64,000 bases of DNA from Chionis minor (taxonomy: Eukaryota > Chordata > Aves > Charadriiformes > Chionididae), in NCBI GenBank assembly GCA_013398295.1, contig VZSF01000640.1, positions 1 through 64,000 on the forward strand. The letters are read 5' to 3'. Below the pieces are notes generated by a model that was given only the letters and a program-made list of their open reading frames with translations, did not search any database and was not told the origin of the DNA. Shown in pieces: positions 13,201 to 28,200 of the stretch. Positions within the stretch are counted from its first letter, which is position 1; each line of letters begins with the position of its first letter. The translations under genes and the position numbers were made by a program.

Positions 13201-16200
13201 AAGAATCTGAGTTGTCTTCATAACCTACAGTACCTTACTTTGTTATTTGTTGAATTTTATGCTGTCTGCCCATGAAAATATTTAAAGTTTGTAGGGTTTG
13301 AATAATTTCTGCTAACTGTTAAGTTCAAAATATCTTAGTCTTATCTTTAGTCTTATGGAATTGGGCATGGCCAAGAACAGCCTATTGATTTGAAGAGACT
13401 TTTGTGACAAATCATTACAACTTAATAAAATAAATAAATGTGTATTTTAATTTTGGTGGAAGAGTTTGACTTTTTGTTCTTAAATTTCACAAATATTCTT
13501 TACAGGAGTAGACTTGATAGCGACTTTCTATGGCTGCTTATATGCCGGCTGTGTACCTATCACCGTTCGCCCACCTCATCCACAGAATCTTGCCACCACT
13601 CTGCCCACTGTCAAAATGATTGTAGAGGTACGTATAAGACATTCCTCTCCTAATGCTTTTGGTGGGTGTAGGATGATTGATACAGCCCCGTAAATTGCTT
13701 TGCCACAGTCAGTGTAAAAATTAGTTGGGAAAAAAATAGTCAGTATGCTGTAGCTAAGTCATAGATTCAGAGAATGTTAGGGGTTGGAAGGGACCTCTGG
13801 AGGTCATCTGGTCCAACCCCCCTGTCAGAGAAGGTCCACCTACAGCAGGTTGCACAGGATGGCATCCAGGCGGGTTTTGAATGTCTCCAGGGTTGGAGAC
13901 TTCACCACCTCTCTGGGCAGCCTGTGCCAGTGCTCTGCCACCCTGAAAGTAAAGAAGTTCCTCCTCATGTTCAGATGGAACTTCCTGTATTGAAGTTTGT
14001 ACCCGTTACCTTTTGTCCTATCACTGGGCGCCACTGAAAAAAGACTGGTCCTTTAGAAGTCAATAAATACTTTTTCAGAAAATCATTTTAAAAGTTCTTT
14101 CTATTGGTGTAATTTATTTTGCTTTGTTTCCAATGTTTCTCTATTCAGCATACTGGTTATCTCATCTGGATGGATATGAAGTCACTTGAGCATTTATTCA
14201 CTAGTTTTGGAAATGTTTTTAAAGCTGTGTCTTTTACAGGTCAGTAAATCTGCATGTATACTGACCACACAAGCGATAATGAAACTGCTGAAGTCCAAGG
14301 AAGCTGCAACAGCTGTAGATATTAAAACATGGCCCACTATTTTGGATACAGGTACAGAATGCTTGCCCACTAGCCAAAATGTAAATAGTTTGAAGATTGA
14401 TTTATTTATTTTGTTATGGTATAACTGCCTAATGGAATGGGTGCATTACAGTGAAATAGATGTCCAGAAACCATAGAAAGCAAGAAATCTTGTAAAGATA
14501 CATTTGTCATGTGCTCTTTTTCCAAAATAATAATATGGTACTCTTACCTTTTTATATATTTTAAATAGATGATATGCCTAAAAAGAAGCTGGCTACTATT
14601 TTCAGACCTACGTCTCCAGATATGTTGGCATACTTGGACTTCAGTGTGTCTACTACTGGTATATTAGCAGGAGTAAAGGTAGAGTAACAAGAGAGATTAT
14701 TTTAATTTGTTTCCTTATATGTAGGCATATTCTGCATTCATTCATTCTGCTAGAGAAGAAATAAAAAAATATAAGGAGACCACTTGGGTGTACGGAAAGC
14801 TTACTTTTAAATTTGCATGACCTAAAAATTTCTTGATGCACATTTTGGAAGCGTTCAGTCTTACTGGCTGTATGTGAGCCACGTGTTTGTTGTAAAGTTC
14901 ATGAGTTTTCTTTTGCAATTTATTGTAGAGATGTCAGGTGTCAATTGCCATGATTCGATGTCATGACAGATGTCATTTGCTAATAGCATGAAAAGTACCT
15001 GAAATTTTGGGCTTATAACCCTTGCCTGTTTTAAAGGTGCTTAAAAAAAAAAAAACAATTTAAACCCCTACATGTTACCATGTCTTCTAAAATAAACATT
15101 TCTATCAGTTATTGAATGTGATAACCCATTTTTTAAAAAGGTCCCTGAGAGTGACTGTTTTCCTCTTAACAGATGTCACATGCAGCTACAAGTGCCTTAT
15201 GTCGCTCGATAAAACTACAGTGCGAGCTGTACCCGTCACGTCAGATTGCGATCTGCCTTGACCCTTATTGTGGCTTGGGATTTGCACTGTGGTGCTTGTG
15301 CAGGTATGTCGTTTGAGTCATAAGCTTTCTCATGTGTTCCCAGCCTTCTCTAGAATCCAAGGGAACAGTAGTAGATGAAACTGTTAGAGAAACCCAAACT
15401 AGCCTTTTTATATATATTTCATAAAATACCTTTTGTGGTAACAAAATTCATTAAGTTAGTTAATTGAGTACCTTGGGGTTTGGAAGTGGAATTAATTAGA
15501 TACCAAATCCAAGGAAAAAAGGACTTCACCGTCTATTTCACATTGATTAAATAAATCCTTTCAAAGTCTTTTGAGATTAAACCATATCTTTTTACAAGAC
15601 CCTTAAGGTGTTGACTGCAAGATTGGTATGCACTAAAAAATATTGCTAAGAGAAACAATTAAATATTTCTTAAAATAAATGAGATCTGAATTGATTCAGT
15701 CAAGTAACTGAACCAAACTTGAGTGGTCCAATAAGTTAAAGGAAATGAGTTAAAGACTCATTAAAGAAAAACCTAGAATGCCTCACAAAAATAATTACTA
15801 CAATGCAGCACATTTTGCAAAGCTGGAAAATTTCCCTCTTTTTTGCCTTTTAAAACAAAGATTTAATACTGTTTTAGATATTTCATTTTAAAAAAAATCA
15901 GAAATTGGATACGAAAGGTTATTTTGTAAACAGATTAAGTTAATTTTACTGTAGTTAAACTTTACCTTCCCTCTCCAATTTCCCCAACCCGAAAGGAAGT
16001 GTACTGAAGGAAAGCAAAAAATTTTGGTAACATCTGCTGATTTACATCATCAATAAAGTGTTGCAGGGTGGAGGGAGAAGAAGCCCCAGTGATGGAAGAA
16101 TTAATATCTAAGTAGATTTTAAAAAAATATTTTTAGGGAAGGGAACTACGTGTGTCATGCTTTCTGTACAAGAGTTAATATAAGGTGGCTTTGTTTCATC

Positions 16201-19200
16201 TGAGTTGCAGTTTTGTTTTAGTGTGGAAAACTGTTTTATCACAGAATGATTTTTTTTTTCTATTTTATGTTTAAAAAGAAAACAAAAACCCCTCATCGTA
16301 TTGCACACTACAAAAACTTATCAACTGTAGTCAGGAGAAATCGCAAGCGTGTCAAGCTACCTGTTGACAGTAATTAGAGATGCTGTTATTTTCTTCAAAA
16401 TGCATTGGTTGCTCTAAGCCTCATTTTAGAGAGGACTCTATCACTGATTTTATTGATAGTAACTGATCTAAAAAATATTTGGCAGTTTAAGACTGCATGG
16501 TCATGGTGTTTACTGTCTTGAAACGAATATATAATATTTAAAAAAAAAAAGTTAAAACATGGTGTGACTCTGAATTTGACTTTGTCCACTGATGTTAACT
16601 GGTATCAAAGTTAAATATTTCACATAACAACTACTTAAAAACTGACACCCGTATGGCAAAGGCTAGAAAATTGCACTAAAAACTTGAGTGGTCCAATAAG
16701 TTAAAGGAAATGAGTTAAAGACTCATTAAAGAAAAACCTAGAATGCCTCACAAAAATAAGCTCAATTACCAATTGTAATCTGTAACTGGGATATCTCAAA
16801 TGTTAACGTTTTAAGCATCAGAAGTTCTGTATATTCAAGGCATTGAGTATTTCACAATAGTTCAACACCCTTTACCACAGTACAGATATGCTCACCGTAA
16901 AGTTTGTGACTTAACTCAAACCCATAGTTCTTAGCTGTCAAAGAAATACTTGCTCTGTGCGGAGAAGATAAGCTGAAGTTCAGATAGATACCAAGTTCTC
17001 AGTTTTTCTATATTTGCTTCATTTTGGCTTTGTGTAACTTTGGGTTTTTTTATGCTGGCTTGGAAGTGTTCATGCTTCTTTTTCTTCGTCTTCCTAGTGT
17101 ATATTCAGGTCATCAGTCTATTCTAGTCCCTCCTCTGGAACTGGAGAGCAATGTGTCTCTGTGGTTGTCGGCTGTAAGTCAATATAAAGTGCGTGTCACG
17201 TTCTGCTCTTACTCTGTGATGGAGATGTGCACCAAGGGGCTTGGAACACAGACTGATACACTCCGGGTGAGTAGACTTAATTTTTCCGCTTACTGACATT
17301 CAAATACATGTATTTTTCCAAAACTATTTAATTTTGGCTTGCAGAAGATGAGCACTAAGTGCTTCTTTGAAAGCCTTTCATTGTAACTTCATTTTTGGGA
17401 AAAAAGGGGTCAGTCTGGTTCAATGTATTCATGAATGACGTGGATGAAGCCATGGAGAGTACCATCAGTAAGTTTGCTGATGACACAAAACTGGGAGGGG
17501 GGGCTGTCACACTGGAAGGCTGTGCTGCCATTCAGCGTGACCTGGACAGGCTGGAGAGTTGGGCAGAGGGAAACCATATGACATTCAACAAAGGCAAGTG
17601 TAGGGTCCTGCACGTGGGGAGGAATAACCCCACACAGCAGTACAGGTTGGGGGCTGACCTGCTGGAAAGCAGCTCTGCAGAGAGGGACCTGGGAGTCCTG
17701 GTGGACAACAGGATGCCCATGAGGCAGCAACGTGCTCTTGTGGCCAAGAAGGCCAATGGCATCCTGGGGTGCATTAAAAAGAGTGTGGCCAGCAGGTGGA
17801 GGGAGGTCATCCTCCCCCTTTACTCTGCCCTGGTGAGGCTGCATCTGGAGTCCTGTGTCCAGTTCTGGGCTCCCCAGTTTAAGAAGAACAGGGAGCTGCT
17901 GGAGAGGGTACAGCAAAGGGCTAAGAAGATGATTAGGGGGCTGGAGCATCTTTCTTATGAGGAAAGGCTGAGGGTGTTGGGTCTTTTTAGTCTGGAGAAG
18001 AGAAGACTGAGGGGGGAATCTCATATATGTTTACAAATACTTAAAGGAAGGGTGCCAGGAAGAGGATGCCAGTCTTTTTTCAGTGGTGCCCAGTGATAGG
18101 ACGAGGTAACGGGTACAAACTTGGCTATAGGAAGTTCCATCTGAACATGAGGAGGAACTTCTTTACTTTCAGGGTGGCAGAGCACTGGAACAGGCTGCCC
18201 AGAGAGGTGGTGGAGTCTCCAACTCTGGAGACATGCAAGACCCACCTGGATGCCATCCTGTGCAACCTGCTGTAGGTGGACCTGCTCTGACAGGGGGGTT
18301 GGACCAGATGACCTCCAGAGGTCCCTTCCAACCCCTAACATTCTATGATTTTATGAAATGTTGAGATGGCTAGAAGTTTCAGCTGTCATGTTTCTGGTGG
18401 GAATGTTATCATTTGAGAAACCCACAACAATTTATTGTCATTTAGGCAACTAATTATTCTCTCACCCAATGACCCCTCCCACCCAGAAAGGGGAATCAGG
18501 AAGAAAACAAGGAAAGCTGGGGGTTGAAAGATAAACAGATTTAATAGGCTAAGACTAGATTATTAACAGTAGCTAAAGAACCTATATTGATCCCAATACC
18601 AATATAAAATAAACAAGGATTATACTCAGTAGGAATATCAGTATACCAATTGTATCAGTAGGAAGCTGTGCACTCCCAGCAGTGGACAGTAAACATCGGA
18701 CACTGTGAGCACTATGGCTTCTGGAGAAAGGGAGGGCCTCAGAGGTCCGGCACTGGGGCAAGAAGTCCTCTGGATCGCCACCATGAAGGGAAAGACAATT
18801 TTGCAGCAAACTTTCTAATTTACATATTGAATGTGATGTTCATGGTATGAAATAATCCTGTTGTCCAGCTTGGGTCAAGTGCTCAGGTCTTGCTCCTCAT
18901 CCCTGCACCTGGTGAGCTCGAAAACACTGAGACCTTGAAACCCACACACCATAGCTGGCTATAAAGTAAATATTTTCACAAATTCAGATACTAGAGTCTT
19001 CTAAAAGCGCAGTTTTCACAAGCATTAGAAAAGAAATTAGTCCTGTGTTGCTCAAACCAGGACAGGAAAAAAGTGTTATGTTTTCAACTTTACTTATGTG
19101 CGCCACCTCTATACTGCTGGGTATTTCTGAGATTTTGGGCAGAATACGTAGCAAGCCTATTAACTTTTTAGCCCTAGCCCAACAGACAAACAAACCCCAC

Positions 19201-22200
19201 ACCAAAAAAGAAAAAGACACAAAGCCCCACCAAACCCAAAAAACTTCTCCCCCAAAAAACCCAGAGCAGAAAGCCCCCCAAAACCTGGCAAGTCTCACCT
19301 GCATTCAGGTCTCCTGACACCAAAAGTATTGAGTTCTAAAATGGATGTAATCTTCCTAACAGCAGCAATTACACACTAACATATCCATTTATTTTTGATG
19401 GAAACCTCTTAACTGAAACTTGCTTGAAAATGTGCTTCTGTCTCAATGGTAGGAGAGTTCCCATGGCTGTAGTAACTAAGCAGCAGTTCCACTGGGAATC
19501 TCTGGCAGCTTGTTGTGCACAAGACAGTGGCTACATTGTGCTTATTCTCAGTATAGACAGAAAACTCTGTCCCTTGCTTCTCCTGGACCTCACTTAAACG
19601 AACCCTGGCCCACAGCCAGTTTCTCCAGGTTCACATTCATGCTGATGAGAGCTCATAATGTCTCACGCACTCTGCCTACATTTGAACTGCACAGCACAGG
19701 GAGTGAGCGGGTCTCTTGTGAATCCAGCCCTGTGACACAATGACATTTTGTGGTGGTTTTAGCTCTAAAGGATGAGTGGCTGTGTTACAGCCACACAATG
19801 AAAGTAGTTTGCATCTTGTGCATCAAACCCTGCCACAAAGCTTCTTGGTACAATTTTAGAGGGTTGTCCTGGGCGGATGGAGTCAAACTGAGTACAGTGT
19901 CTATATTGTTTACCCAGTTCATGCCAGTTATTCTAGTGTTCTGCAAATTAAAATGGCTTATTTCTAGAATTTTTTATTTCAAACTTAAAATTTTGGTTTT
20001 TTCTTCACTCAACCTCTCAGATGAAAGGAGTTAACCTGTCCTGCGTGCGAACATGCATGGTGGTTGCAGAGGAAAGACCAAGGATTACATTGACACAGTC
20101 TTTCTCTAAGTTATTCAAAGACCTGGGTCTCTCTGCTCGTGCAGTGAGCACTACGTTTGGGTGCAGGGTCAACGTAGCAATTTGTTTGCAGGTAAGATTA
20201 AACTGCTTATTCCTTATACTTATGGACAGAATCTCTGGGAACTTTATAGGAAATTATGTTCAGGTCTATGTAATTTTTTAAAAATCATTTAGACCTCAGT
20301 TACTTCCCTACTTCAGCACCAAATTAAATAAGCCTTGAAGATGTGGATTATGGTACTTACTGTAGGTGGACCTGCTCTGGCAGTGGGGTTGGACTAGATG
20401 ATCTTCAGAGGTCCCTTCCAAGCCCTAACATTTTGTGATTCTGTGATAATTTCACTTTTCTGTACTCATTAACCAATTGTCCTAATATAGAGGATCAGTA
20501 TTAAGAAACTTGTTTCCTTCCAACTATGCAGGAATGGTATTAAATTAAATACACAGCTTCCTGTTAATAAACATATTAAATATTTCAAGCATTGCTATTT
20601 AAGGTTTTGTCTGTTTGAAAAATAGCTTATTGTATATGTGGAATTAAATAGAAGACAGAGTTCCTCAAATAAGACCCAGAAAAATTAACAAGGTTGGCAG
20701 GTTTTTTTACTTTCAGAGATCTCAAATGGGTATTATCAACATGTAAATACATTTGTTTCACCTCATGTGAGAACTGGACTTTTTTCCAACTAAAGATATA
20801 AAATTGGAAGCTTTGAGGGGAAGAACATGCACATAAAGTACAAAGCCCTACTCCACAGACTGGAGATAGCGACGTGCTATGGTCCAGACCCGCCTTTGAT
20901 AGTTTAGTATTCAGTTAATGATATCTTGTATGTCTAATTTAACCAGAATAAATCTAACTTTTCTTAATGGGATGTTTCTTCAATAGTTAGGAGAGGGGGG
21001 AAAAAAATATATTCCACAACATACCTGAAAATCGGGTACTAAGTATGATCTAAAAAAATGCAGAGCACCTTGGGTTTTGGATGATCCTTGAGTAATAGAT
21101 AAGCTGCTCAAGTTTCAGGTGCAGTGGTGTGTAGCTTTTTATGTGAGGCATTTCATAGATGGAACATGCCTTAAGTATGTGTGTAATTGTAAATTTTATT
21201 TCCAATTTTATTGGTATGAATTATACAATAAAAATACGATTCTATGAAGGTTGCTACTGTGCTTCTGCAAAACTTTTTTTTCTTTTTGTTCTTTCCGGTG
21301 CCCACTAAATGAAGGAAAGCCCTTTTTCCTTAATTTCCTATACAGTAGAGGTTTTGGAACATGAGCTTCTGAAAGACATTGCCATTCATAATTGTTTCTT
21401 TAGTTTCTGTAGTTTCTTTCACACATATTAAAGTAGAAAAGGTTTTCAACAACCTCTAGATAAGTGGTTATAAAGAAATGCAGCCAGAGCAATTTTATGC
21501 TCTACTTTAAAATCTACTATTTTTCCAGTAGATGGAAAAATAGGAAGGATGTAGATTAAATTAAGATGACCATACAGAAAATTCTTAAATTCATTGAATA
21601 AAATATTTCAGATGTCAAGTGTGAAATAATAGTTTTCTAAATTGCCTGTCTAAATAAGAATGTTGTAAGGCAGTTTTGGATATTTGTTGTTCAGACTGTA
21701 CAAATGGGGAAAAAACAGATTTTCTACAGAAGTTAAATGGCAATGTGAAAAGTACTCCAAGAAAACTGTGAAGAGTGTAGGGCTGCTGAGCAGTTAAGCT
21801 TCCCTTTCATTTTATACCTTTTTCATCTCTGTTCTTGAGCCCTTTTTTGAGTGTGGTTTGGGTTTTTTTTAACCCCTTTCCCCCATTCTTCCAAAGCGAT
21901 ATCTGTATTTGACTTTTTAAAAATCATTGAATTTAAATAGTCAAACTGAATTGGTATTTGATACAAGTTAGCATGCATATAAATACACAGCATCTTCCAA
22001 CCTTACTGGACTGGTTTACTGAGGTGCCTTTAGATACTTACAGATGGAGGAAAGATTTACGATAAGACAACAGACATTATATATGATCTGCCTTCAACCT
22101 CTTCTTGTTTATTAACTGGGACTTTCATGTTTCCCAATGAACCACTTAAAGATGCCAAGCTCTTAAGTAATCTGAAATGAAAATTTTCTTTTCACTCTAA

Positions 22201-25200
22201 AACAGTATAAGTTTTGTTTTCTGTCTTACTGTGTGTATCTTATGTTTCCAGTGCCTCTTTGTTTGTATTTTCTTTTTTCCCCTTTCTCTCTGTTTCACAC
22301 ACTTTGATGGCCTCTGTTACTTCTGTTTGTGGTCCCACTGTCAGCCAAACAGGCTGGGCAAGCTGGCTGAACAGGTATAGTGATGCATGTGTGCTTGTAA
22401 TGTCCTAAAGTCTGTCTGGGTCAGCAGTATTACAACTAGCTATAACAAATATATGATATTTGGGAGAGTTTTCATTTGAAATGCATCAAGATTTTTTTTT
22501 CCTAAAGAAGCTCAGTTTTACACACAAAGAACATTTGTAACTGAAGTATAAAACCTCTTTCTCAAACAAACCAGAAAGAGAGCATGGTAATGATTAAAGT
22601 GGTATATTCCTAAAGATAAAGATCATAGTGTTCATCTGGTGTGGCCATCAGTGTCACTGAACCTCAGCAGTGCTACCAAAAGTACAAGGGAATGTCATTA
22701 TAAAGACATTATTGCTGTTCTTCAGCACTGCAGTCTTGAGCTGATGGCAAAGTGGGCTCATTTCAGGTATTTCATGCTATGGGGGTCATGCTATAAGTTT
22801 AGTCACCAAAACCTTGGCTATTTTTTAGCTTAAATATGTGTTTCACAGTAGTTTCCAGTTGTTGAAAATAAATTCTGCTGGGGAAAAAAAAAATGTCCCC
22901 TGTTCCAGTGTTGAGAAATGGAAAACACCTCACCAGAGTTCGTCAGAAGGTTTATCCTCTGACTGCAGTTGAGCTCTGCCTCTGCTGAGGCTGTTGCTGG
23001 TAGGAGCCCTAAAAAGATATGGCTTGGTTAGAGCTAAATGTTGGGGTTTTTTTCTTCAAAGTAGAACAGTTGAGCTTTGTGAAGGGGATTAGGCTAACAC
23101 AGGTGTATTCTTACATGCTTTGCACTTGCTATGTAGTTTTTTCGAGGAGGTGCTTACCAAAATAAAATGTTAAAAACTTAGACTTACCTGTATACATATA
23201 TACTTCACTTGTGCATTCATTTACTAATTCCATAAAACATCAAAGCTTTATGGCAGTCACTTTAGAAAGGTGGGCTGTTTTACTATATTTCTCATAGATT
23301 AGGGCAGTACTTTATGAGTCAGTAAAAACGGGAGAGGAATTTGTAAGTGTATATGGCTGTGAGAATGAAAGCAGGATTTTCTGGCTTCTGTTGAATTTGT
23401 TTCTTCCTTCTTATTCTTAGGGAACAGCAGGTCCAGATCCAACAACAGTCTATGTAGATATGAGAGCACTTCGACATGACAGGTACAGATTATTTTAAAG
23501 CATTAACTATTTAATGACTGTAGAGGAGAAAGTTCAGCCTCGTTGCATTGCATTGGGGTGTTGAAGTAGTTTTGGCAGCAGCTAAACCCTACCCTAAAGA
23601 ATTCTTTAGTGACGGCTGTGTGTTAGAAGTGGTCTAGTGTCCCCTCCTCCATCACTTGTTCGGCTGTTCCTTTCTAGACCTTCACCAATTTGCTGTCTGT
23701 TCATCAGTCGTGTATAATCTAGACTTACTAGCTGTTTCTTACCTAACTAGATCGTTAGCAAAAGGTGACCTTGCCAACTGGCTGGTTAGTCGTAGAATCA
23801 CAGAAACAGTGATTCTGTGGGACCTCTGGATGTCCCTCATGCAACTTCCTGCTCAAAGCAGAACCATCTTCAAGGCTTCATCAGGATACTGAGGGCCAGG
23901 ACAAGTTCAGTACATAAAACCTCCAAGAATGGAGATCCTCATTCTCTCTAGGTGTATGTGCTGAGACTGACACCCCAATTTGGGGAAATTTTCCTTTCTG
24001 GCATTTCGCATCTCATATATTAATGTCCCTGGCCTCTTCTCCTTATGGTGTGCAACTCCAAGAAATCTGGCTCCATCTTCTGTCTAACAATCCTTTAGGT
24101 AGTGCGAAAAGTACAGTTAGAGTCTCCCTTAGTCTTTCTTCCCCCTGCCCCCCTTCAGACCAAACCAACTCAATTCCTTCAGCCTTCCTAGAGCAAATCA
24201 ATTTATGTCAGACCTGTACTACAGCATATCAAAACACACACACACGCATATATGCACACACATGTCATCTGGAAACTTGCCAAGGGTACATCATTCTATC
24301 AGACTTAATTCGGTAGTCATAAATTTCATATTAACTCATCTTTCGGTTAATACAAGTGCCGGCAGCACCAAGTTCAGACTGTAACTTTAGTAGGGTATAT
24401 ACATGTATGTATTTGTTTCTGTACTTATTTTGAGAAACATAGTATCAAGACTTGGTGCATTTGCTTTATTTTTTTTTTAATTTATAATGTTAAATTAGGG
24501 GCTTATGTTAAGTGGCAGCTTTTGTGCTTATCTGTAATTACTCGTCTGTAATTTTTGCAAGCTTAAATCTTAGCTGTCAGAAGACAAGCTATTCACCATC
24601 ATTTGCACAATTTGCACGATTTGTCATCTGAATAGATCAATGTAAACTACCGTCATTTTCCCCTTATTTAATATATCACTATGACTTGCATGGTATATAT
24701 TTCTGTTAAAAACGAGTTCAGCCATAGCCTCAAAGCTGCTGCTGTGTTAGTCAGTTCTAGCCTATGGGTGTAAGGATAGTCTAATATAACAATATATAGG
24801 AGTTGCTTCTCTTGTACACCTCTCCTACTGCACTGAATTCCTGTTCCTTTTGCAAATGTGCTATCTTCATAAGTTTTACTACTGATGGGCTGCATGGTGT
24901 CACTTAATTCTGTTTAGGCTGCTTGCTCTTCACTTCTTGTAATTCCTACTGACACTGTGCCATGGCTCAGTGTGGCAAGCAGAGGTCCAGAAGAGTCCAA
25001 CAAAGAAAATGAATTTAAAAAGCTGGTGGAACTGCAGCCTTGGAGCTCTGTTGGAAAATCTCTCCAGAGAGCTGAGTTTCTGATTCTTAAATGTGGTCTA
25101 TGGGAATGCTAATAAGAAAGTCTTGAAGATAGCTAGAAATTCTTCACTGTCTTACTGCATTGTAATAACTGAGCATAATTGGCTGGCATCATAACAGTTT

Positions 25201-28200
25201 TGTCAGTGCAGCTAAGGATAGGATAACAGTGGATATATTGGAACACATCTATTTAACTTCTACTTAAGTTCATCCTTGTACAAATGCATTTTGTTTTCTC
25301 AGGGTGCGTTTGGTAGAGAGAGGTTCTCCCCACAGTCTGCCACTTATGGAGTCTGGGAAGGTGAGACATTGAGAACAATCCTTCCTCCTTGTAATCCTTA
25401 CCTGGGTGGTGAGCTGCTTCAGCTGGATCTCAGTATAGAATCTGTGCAACAAGCTTCTCTAATCACAGTATATCTAGGAGAGGCACTAGAGAGAGCATAA
25501 AATGAAGAACTAGTTAAAGTGAAGACAGGTGTGTAAAGTGAAGCAATAGGAAAAAAACCAGAGGCCTTCATGCAGAAGACATTTTTTATCTGTGAAACAA
25601 ACTTCAGTGATGAAGCTGCAAAATGGCCGCTTAGAGTTTAAATGATTGAACAACTTAGTAGGAAGAGACAGATGATATCTATTGCGCAGAGAGGAGTAGA
25701 AAGGGAAGAACTGCACAGATGGTTTACTTCTGTGGCTCTGCATTATTAATTTTTCTTGTGATGAACTCAGGTTTTCTTAACTTCTCTTTTAAACGTTTGC
25801 TTCTTATTCAAGATTCTTCCAGGGGTAAAGGTCATCATAGCACACACAGAAACCAAGGGACCTCTGGGAGACTCACATTTAGGAGAGGTAAAGCTTGATG
25901 TTGTTATACTTGGTTTATCAGCAGTGATTTAACATATAGATAAATCATGTCAGGTAAATGCCTGTCTCTTAGTGGGGTTGCCAATGTGGCAAGTGAATGA
26001 ACTTACAGAGAGCTGGAACTGTTTACATACTTGTATGAACATCTGCATGGTTTCCTCCCTCCTCTGCAAAATTACTGCATGCCAGTACCAGGTAATATCA
26101 GTTGACTAGTCTGTGTCTGATTGGCAGCTAGAAGAAGCAGTGAATATCTTATGTACTCTCCTCAGTGGACAGTACTAATGAGGTAATTTGCTGTTTGGTT
26201 TAATCTTTGTTTTATATACATCTGGATTTGTGTATACTAAGATGCCCAACTAATAGACGATTGCAAGTTAACAGGTGTTCTTCTCCAGTAAGCCAAATGC
26301 CTAGTTCATTTTTCCTCTTCACCATCCCCAATCACATGTATATAAAACTCCTTTTTACTCCTTTTTCCTGGTCATTTTCTGGGAGGCAAAAGTTAATAAA
26401 TTATTTTAATAACACTACTCCTGTCATTTCAGGAGCAACAACATTGTCAGTGGAAGAGATCTTTTAAATCAATAAATGATGCTGCCTAAGTCTGGCAAAA
26501 TAACCTATGTTTATATGAGAATGATTCCCTTTTGTTTTGTGGGGTGTTTTTGTATCCACTAGATATGGGTGAGTAGTCCACACAATGCTACTGGTTACTA
26601 CACAGTGTATGGAGAAGAAGCACTACATGCTGATCACTTTACTGCTCGCTTGAGTTTTGGAGACACTCAGACCATATGGGCTCGGACTGGGTACCTTGGC
26701 TTTCTGCGCAGAACAGAACTTACTGATGCTAGTGGAGGTGAGAGAAAACAAATGTACTTACAGAAACATGTGTTTGAAACTCCTTGGGGTAGTTAAGACA
26801 GCAAAGAGTAAGCTGTCCTGCAAATTTTTCCTGACTTCCATCAGCAAAAAGTGCTGAATGTAACAGGAATTACTCTGTACATATTGATTATAATGATACT
26901 GGGTAATCGTACAAAATGAGAAATTCATAATGCCCTTTTGACAGATTTATAAATCATATTCACTTCCTTTATTTCCACTTGTACAAAGTAATAGGAGCAC
27001 ATTTGTTAGAAGCACTAGAGCCTTTAGTCACTTTTCCTCTGAACCTCTTTCCTTACAGACCAGGATGCAGTATTTCAGTGCTGATCTAGAGAATACGAGT
27101 AACATTCAGTCATTCAGGAGTTTTAGGACATGCACAAATACCAATGGTTTCCGAGCCTTTCAGAAGTTAAAGGTCTAGAGGAATAACTTCTCCATAATTT
27201 TTCCAGTATAGAAAATAAATTGTTAATTTCATTTTTTTTCAATCAAAGACAAGATGTCTGAAGTTGAGAACTGTAAGCAGATGGAAGAAAAATTACTGTT
27301 TTTTCTGTTGAGACAGAATATGGAGTAGGTATTACTCTTGATTATCACAGATTTTTTTTAAAAAAAGTAATCTCTAAACATTCTAAGAAATCAGCTTATA
27401 ACTTATTAGCAAATGTATATTGCTAATCGGTTTTAAATGAATGGTGGTATCTACAGAGATTGTGTTGGTATCACCTCACTGCTGTCACTGGATAATGAAT
27501 TGTAGGGGGTTCACAGACACATTTTACATTGCCTGTAATCACTCATGGTACAAGATAGAAAAACAGCGTTACCATTTCTGGAACTTAAGTGTCTGGGGGA
27601 CAACCTGCATGTCCATGCTACTTTTAGTCCTCCAGTATGTGAAGGAAGAAGAGTGAGTGAGGAGAGCAATTTGTTGAAGGTGCAGACTTTTGTTGAGGAG
27701 CTACCCTATCTATTGCAGTTGATAGCAGCACAGAGTTCAGAAACAGCCCACAATGTAACTCTGTTGGATCTAGTCACTAAGAGAGAGTCATCCTCCAGTC
27801 TACTGTGCTGTGCTCCACAGTCTCCCTGAGGCTCTTGAGGGTAAGAAAGGGTGGATGCTATCGCTCCAGCTGGAGAAATCCCTGCAGCCCACTGAATTCC
27901 ATCTCCTCAAGAGCTGTGTCCTGTAGACATCCCTCTTCCACAGTCAGAGTGCCATCAGAGAGCAAAAGGTGAATTCTGGTAAAAAAAGAGTCTTAATCAG
28001 AGATATGTGGTATCCATAGCCCACAGCTACCACCATTACACAGAAGGGTCCTTTCTTGGCACCAGGCCTCTCCACCTGTTCAACCTTCTTAGTACACCGA
28101 GCAGTTCTGTGTTAGCAGCCCCTCCCGAGTCTCTGTTCCTCGAGGATGTGGTCTCAGGCTATCAATGGGAAATGATGTAACATAGATTCAGCTTCCTGAA

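Noticed and set aside
17410..18024. 204-codon minus-strand frame
   Set aside because: It is an antisense shadow of the CR1 RT frame.
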